Part shown: positions 61,414 to 64,000 of the stretch, piece by piece
How the letters are laid out: each line of letters starts with the position of its first letter
Numbering within the stretch: the stretch's first letter is position 1
Assembly (NCBI RefSeq): GCF_042854845.1
Contig: NZ_AP031498.1
Span: 248,001-312,000 of the forward strand
Direction of reading: 5' to 3'
Length of the DNA stretch: 64,000 nt
From: Maricurvus nonylphenolicus
GTDB lineage: Bacteria > Pseudomonadota > Gammaproteobacteria > Pseudomonadales > Cellvibrionaceae
Made by a program: the position numbers and the translations under genes
Notes under the pieces: model-generated
What the model was told of the DNA's origin: nothing
What the model saw: only the letters and a program-made list of their open reading frames with translations
The model's database searches: none

Positions 61414-61650
61414 ATGAAAACCATGACCTGCCGCCAGTTAGGCGGTGCCTGTGATCTGGAGTTTCACGCCAATACCTTTGAGGAAATGGCAGAGCTGAGC
61501 AAACAGCACGGTATGGATATGCATAAGCGCCAGGATGCCGCCCACCTGCAAGCTATGCAGGAGATGCAAGCCCTGATGCAGGATCCTGAGGCCATGCAGG
61601 CCTGGATTGAATCCAAACGCCAGGCGTTTGAAGACTTGCCCGAGCACTAA
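61414..61650 (+). CDS. DUF1059-type small protein
   Basis: 78 aa from ATG 61414 (GGGAG five bases upstream; ATG 61411 in frame). KTMTCRQLGGACDLEFHANTFEEMAELSKQHG matches DUF1059, a short family with conserved Cys residues. The C-terminal half is a Met- and Gln-rich helix (LQAMQEMQALMQDPEAMQAW). The function is unknown. Confidence 0.82.
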   Translation: MKTMTCRQLGGACDLEFHANTFEEMAELSKQHGMDMHKRQDAAHLQAMQEMQALMQDPEAMQAWIESKRQAFEDLPEH

Positions 61651-61750
61651 TATCACCGCTATCAATATTTTATATATTGATTATCCGTTAGCCCGGGGCG
61701 TTACTGAGCAGTAGCATTTTCCTCATGATAAGTTGTTAGGAGGAGAGACC

Positions 61751-62653
61751 TTGGATATTTCATTATTGTTCAACGAGGCGGTGGATAGCACCTCGGAACG
61801 CATGGGGCTGATTGCTGGTGTTGTTTTAATTAGTCTGATTGGCTACGAGTGGCTCATGGGACGCTATCGCGATGGCCGTAAAACCCGTGAAGACTGGGCC
61901 ATGGGGTTTATCTCCATTGGTATGTTGGCGGTGGTACAGCGGCCGCTACTGATGGTGATTATTTTTCTTGGGCTCAGCGCACTATTTCCTGCCGGGGCCG
62001 AGAGCTTGCGCTGGTTGGAGCTGGAGTACTTTTGGCCCACCATTATTGGTTATTGCCTGATTGATGAATATCTTCACGGCCGTGCCCATTTGTTTGCTCA
62101 TGTGGCGCCGGTGGAAACGCCCTGGCTACGCAAAATCCAGAACTTTTATAAACGCGCTCATCGCCCGCACCATCAGATTGGTGGCAATGACGGCCGTGGT
62201 GAATTAAGCGTTACCCACACCTATGTAGAGCACTGGGGTTGGTGGTTGATTTTACCGAACTATTGGTTTGGTATTATTTGTCTGTATTTTGGTTTGTATG
62301 AAATTTTCTTCTGGGGAACTCTGGTAAAAACCCTATGGGGCATGCATGTGCATACCAACTGGGGGCATAGTTACGATTTGTATTTATTAAATCACTCTAA
62401 TGCCTGGGTAAGAAAACTCACCTATGCGGTTTGCCACGTGTTTACCTTGCCGAACATGCATCACCAGCATCACAGCCGCAGTCAAAACTCGGCGAAAAAT
62501 ATGACTAACTTCATTTCCGTATTTGACTGGCTACTGTGGGATACTCTGGTGATTGAACAGCAGCGACCCGAAACCTACGGTTGGCGACAAACGCCCCGTG
62601 AAGAACACAGTGCCCTATACCGTTACTTTCACACCAACTTTAAAAATCTTTAG
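61751..62653 (+). CDS. Sterol desaturase/fatty acid hydroxylase family membrane enzyme
   Basis: 300 aa from TTG 61751, chosen for the TAGGAGGAG RBS just upstream; TTG 61733 is the longer frame. At least four membrane helices. Histidine clusters DEYLHGRAHLFAH, HRPHHQ, HVHTNWGH and MHHQHH form the di-iron site of the superfamily. Bacterial members hydroxylate or desaturate fatty acids, sterols or carotenoids. The substrate is unknown. A palindrome separates it from the convergent LysR gene. Confidence 0.87.
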   Translation: MDISLLFNEAVDSTSERMGLIAGVVLISLIGYEWLMGRYRDGRKTREDWAMGFISIGMLAVVQRPLLMVIIFLGLSALFPAGAESLRWLELEYFWPTIIGYCLIDEYLHGRAHLFAHVAPVETPWLRKIQNFYKRAHRPHHQIGGNDGRGELSVTHTYVEHWGWWLILPNYWFGIICLYFGLYEIFFWGTLVKTLWGMHVHTNWGHSYDLYLLNHSNAWVRKLTYAVCHVFTLPNMHHQHHSRSQNSAKNMTNFISVFDWLLWDTLVIEQQRPETYGWRQTPREEHSALYRYFHTNFKNL

Positions 62654-62673
62654 TAAGTTTGTTGTAGACCTTA

Positions 62674-62714
62674 AATATTACCCTGCCTGTAGGTTATGAC
62701 GGCAGGGTAATATT
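62674..62714. terminator. Perfect 14-bp hairpin between convergent genes, overlapping the LysR 3' end
   Basis: AATATTACCCTGCC (62674-62687) and its exact complement (62701-62714) flank a 13-base loop that contains the LysR stop codon (62694-62696). It can serve as a shared bidirectional terminator, although no long T-tract follows. Confidence 0.75.
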
Positions 62715-63602
62715 CATAAGTTTTTCTTTTAACCAGCGATGTGCCTGGTCACGATTCAGGGCTTTATGCCAAATTAAATACAATGGCAGTGCACCTATGT
62801 CGATGGGGAAATCAAATCGCTGTAAGTCATAGGCGCGACAAAAGCGTTTGGCGGTTTGTGTGGGCATGGTAGCGAGGGCATCTGACTGCATCACCAGCTC
62901 AGGCACCAGTGATAGGTGTGAGGGCTGAGCCAACATTTTTCTCACTAAGGGTTGCTTGGCTTCCAGAGCCAGATCAAGCATGGTGGTTTGGCCATCGTGG
63001 CGGGTAAAAATAATATGCTGCTCGTTAAGGTAGTCGTCCAGCGTAAGATTGTTTGCAAGTCTTGGGTGTTGCTTGCGGGCAATGACCGACAGATTTTCTT
63101 CAAATACCTTGTGGCATTCAAGCTGCGGATCATCGCTCGGCTTTAAATCAAAATAAAAATCCATTTGCGCTTTGCGCAACTGCTCAAGGTTTTCTTTACG
63201 CTGGTTGGTAAAGGATTGCAAGGTCATCTGGCTGCCTTCGGCTTGCAGCATGGCAAGCAATTTGGGCAGTAAAACCGGTTCGATAAAATCATTAAGGATT
63301 AGTCGAAAGCAGCGACTGGAACTTGCCGGGTCAAAACTGTCTTCTTCAGCCAGTGCCAGCCTGATGGATGCCAAACCATCACGCACCGGCTGTGCCAATT
63401 GTTGCGCCTTCGGCGTGGGTTCCATACCTTCGCGGGTGCGAATAAACAAATCATCTTTAAAGGTTAAGCGTAAACGCGCCAGTGCGTTACTGGCGGCCGA
63501 TTGTGACATGCCGAGTTTGTCGGCCGCCCGTGAGAGTTGTCGCTCTTCGAGCAGGGCGTCAAACAGAGTCAGTAAATTTAAGTCTACGCTTCTTAAGTTC
63601 AT
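62694..63602 (-). CDS. LysR-family transcriptional regulator
   Basis: 302 aa. The N-terminal winged helix (LNLLTLFDALLEERQLSRAADKLGMSQSAASNALARLR) is followed by the PBP2-type effector domain (LILNDFIEPVLLPKLLAMLQAEG ...). The RSVDLNLL opening and FIRTREGMEPTPKAQQL belong to the NahR/PcpR-like branch, which often regulates aromatic or lipid catabolism. It lies between a convergent hydroxylase and a co-directional PhyH gene upstream. The target is not known. Confidence 0.92.
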   Translation of the reverse strand: MNLRSVDLNLLTLFDALLEERQLSRAADKLGMSQSAASNALARLRLTFKDDLFIRTREGMEPTPKAQQLAQPVRDGLASIRLALAEEDSFDPASSSRCFRLILNDFIEPVLLPKLLAMLQAEGSQMTLQSFTNQRKENLEQLRKAQMDFYFDLKPSDDPQLECHKVFEENLSVIARKQHPRLANNLTLDDYLNEQHIIFTRHDGQTTMLDLALEAKQPLVRKMLAQPSHLSLVPELVMQSDALATMPTQTAKRFCRAYDLQRFDFPIDIGALPLYLIWHKALNRDQAHRWLKEKLMNITLPS

Positions 63603-63685
63603 GCTCGAAGCCTAGCACAGCTTGTGTGCTTGGTTAACGGCGTCTGCCGGTGGCAAGACGCCAATAGTTTAAGGATTTGTAAAGT

Positions 63686-64000
63686 TTAAATACTTAAATC
63701 ATGCAGGTTGTAATCCTTTAGCGAGGTTTTGGCTGTTTCATCCCAGGTAAAGGTCTGATGAGATTCCACGAAGGGTTGGTAGCGGTAGGCCTCTTCCGCT
63801 GGATAGCGCTGCTTGCGTGCCTCGATAGCATAACCGAGAACTTGTGAGCGCTTGGCAATTAATGCTGCGTCGTAGACTTCTGCCTGGCTGTGCATGCCAG
63901 CCCCCATCACACCCAGCACAGATGAGCGACGGTGAAAACCAAAGTTGACGGTGACCCGTGGTTCGAAACCCGAATTGGGGAAAGAGCCGTGAACCAGTTG
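63686..64000 (-). CDS. Phytanoyl-CoA dioxygenase (PhyH) family, C-terminal part
   Basis: The frame is open through the right edge, so the N-terminus is missing; 104 residues are visible. QLVHGSFPNSGFEPRVTVNF carries the second metal-binding His and the 2-oxoglutarate-binding Arg (H-x10-R spacing) of the PhyH fold, followed by GFHRRSSVLG. It ends KDYNLHDLSI. These are Fe(II)/2-oxoglutarate hydroxylases. A lipid or secondary-metabolite substrate is possible given the sterol desaturase nearby. Confidence 0.8.
   Translation of the reverse strand, partial: QLVHGSFPNSGFEPRVTVNFGFHRRSSVLGVMGAGMHSQAEVYDAALIAKRSQVLGYAIEARKQRYPAEEAYRYQPFVESHQTFTWDETAKTSLKDYNLHDLSI

Overview
The window looks like chromosome from a free-living, aerobic marine gammaproteobacterium, most likely in or near the Cellvibrionales/Spongiibacteraceae. 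The basis is the 6S RNA-zapA-fau-ygfB-pepP-ubiH-ubiI block, the his genes next to a YibQ-like deacetylase, the valine (mms) operon, and many TonB receptors and sulfatases. The taxon is inferred from gene content and order only. No tRNA, rRNA, CRISPR array, complete insertion sequence or prophage was recognised.

Layout. (1) 1-7993: a same-strand cluster with the tail of a PPIase-like gene, two paralogous DUF3604 (PHP-like) proteins, a SurA-N-like protein with no isomerase domain, a HupE/UreJ-type membrane protein and a GPH-type sugar/cation symporter. (2) 7990-19350: an AraC regulator divergent from a GH3 glycosidase, three FGly-type sulfatases, a TonB receptor and a six-helix membrane protein. 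This looks like a locus for taking up and breaking down a small sulfated glycoside, and may form one regulon with (1). (3) 19557-24382: an operon of an AGPS-like flavoprotein, a glycerol-3-phosphate dehydrogenase and an FGGY kinase. (4) 24365-33307: mostly housekeeping genes (DUF523/DUF1722, bPH, MaoC, VOC, fau, 6S RNA, zapA, a ZapB-like coiled coil, ygfB, pepP, ubiH, ubiI).

(5) 33313-38834: two overlapping B12-binding radical SAM genes, a CBS-GGDEF protein and a MORN-repeat/C13 caspase-like protease. (6) 38911-41813: a ZnuD-like TonB receptor with a His-rich loop, a small Cys/His protein, a 43-aa membrane protein and a candidate Zur box, which together suggest zinc uptake. (7) 42025-45780: hisB-hisH and hisF, with a PilZ gene, a PAS-GGDEF gene and two REP-like hairpins where hisA usually lies. 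(8) 45846-50242: DUF6316, SdiA-regulated-like protein, YibQ, a methyltransferase and an MmsR-like regulator. (9) 50499-56261: valine catabolism (acyl-CoA dehydrogenase, crotonase, HIB-CoA hydrolase, mmsB), then glyA.

(10) 56392-60773: an accessory stretch with a glycine-zipper protein and two tiny membrane proteins (possible toxin-immunity set), an NTF2-like protein, a c-type heme DUF3365 protein, an unknown protein with a primase-like acidic motif, an SGNH hydrolase and a PPOX-fold protein; part of it is bracketed by short direct repeats. (11) 60833-64000: MaoC, DUF1059, a sterol desaturase-like hydroxylase, a LysR regulator and the end of a PhyH-type dioxygenase.

The most promising undescribed material is the DUF3604/HupE/SurA-like cluster together with the adjoining sulfatase-GH3 locus. 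After that come the tandem B12 radical SAM pair, the MORN-C13 protease, and the disrupted his cluster.
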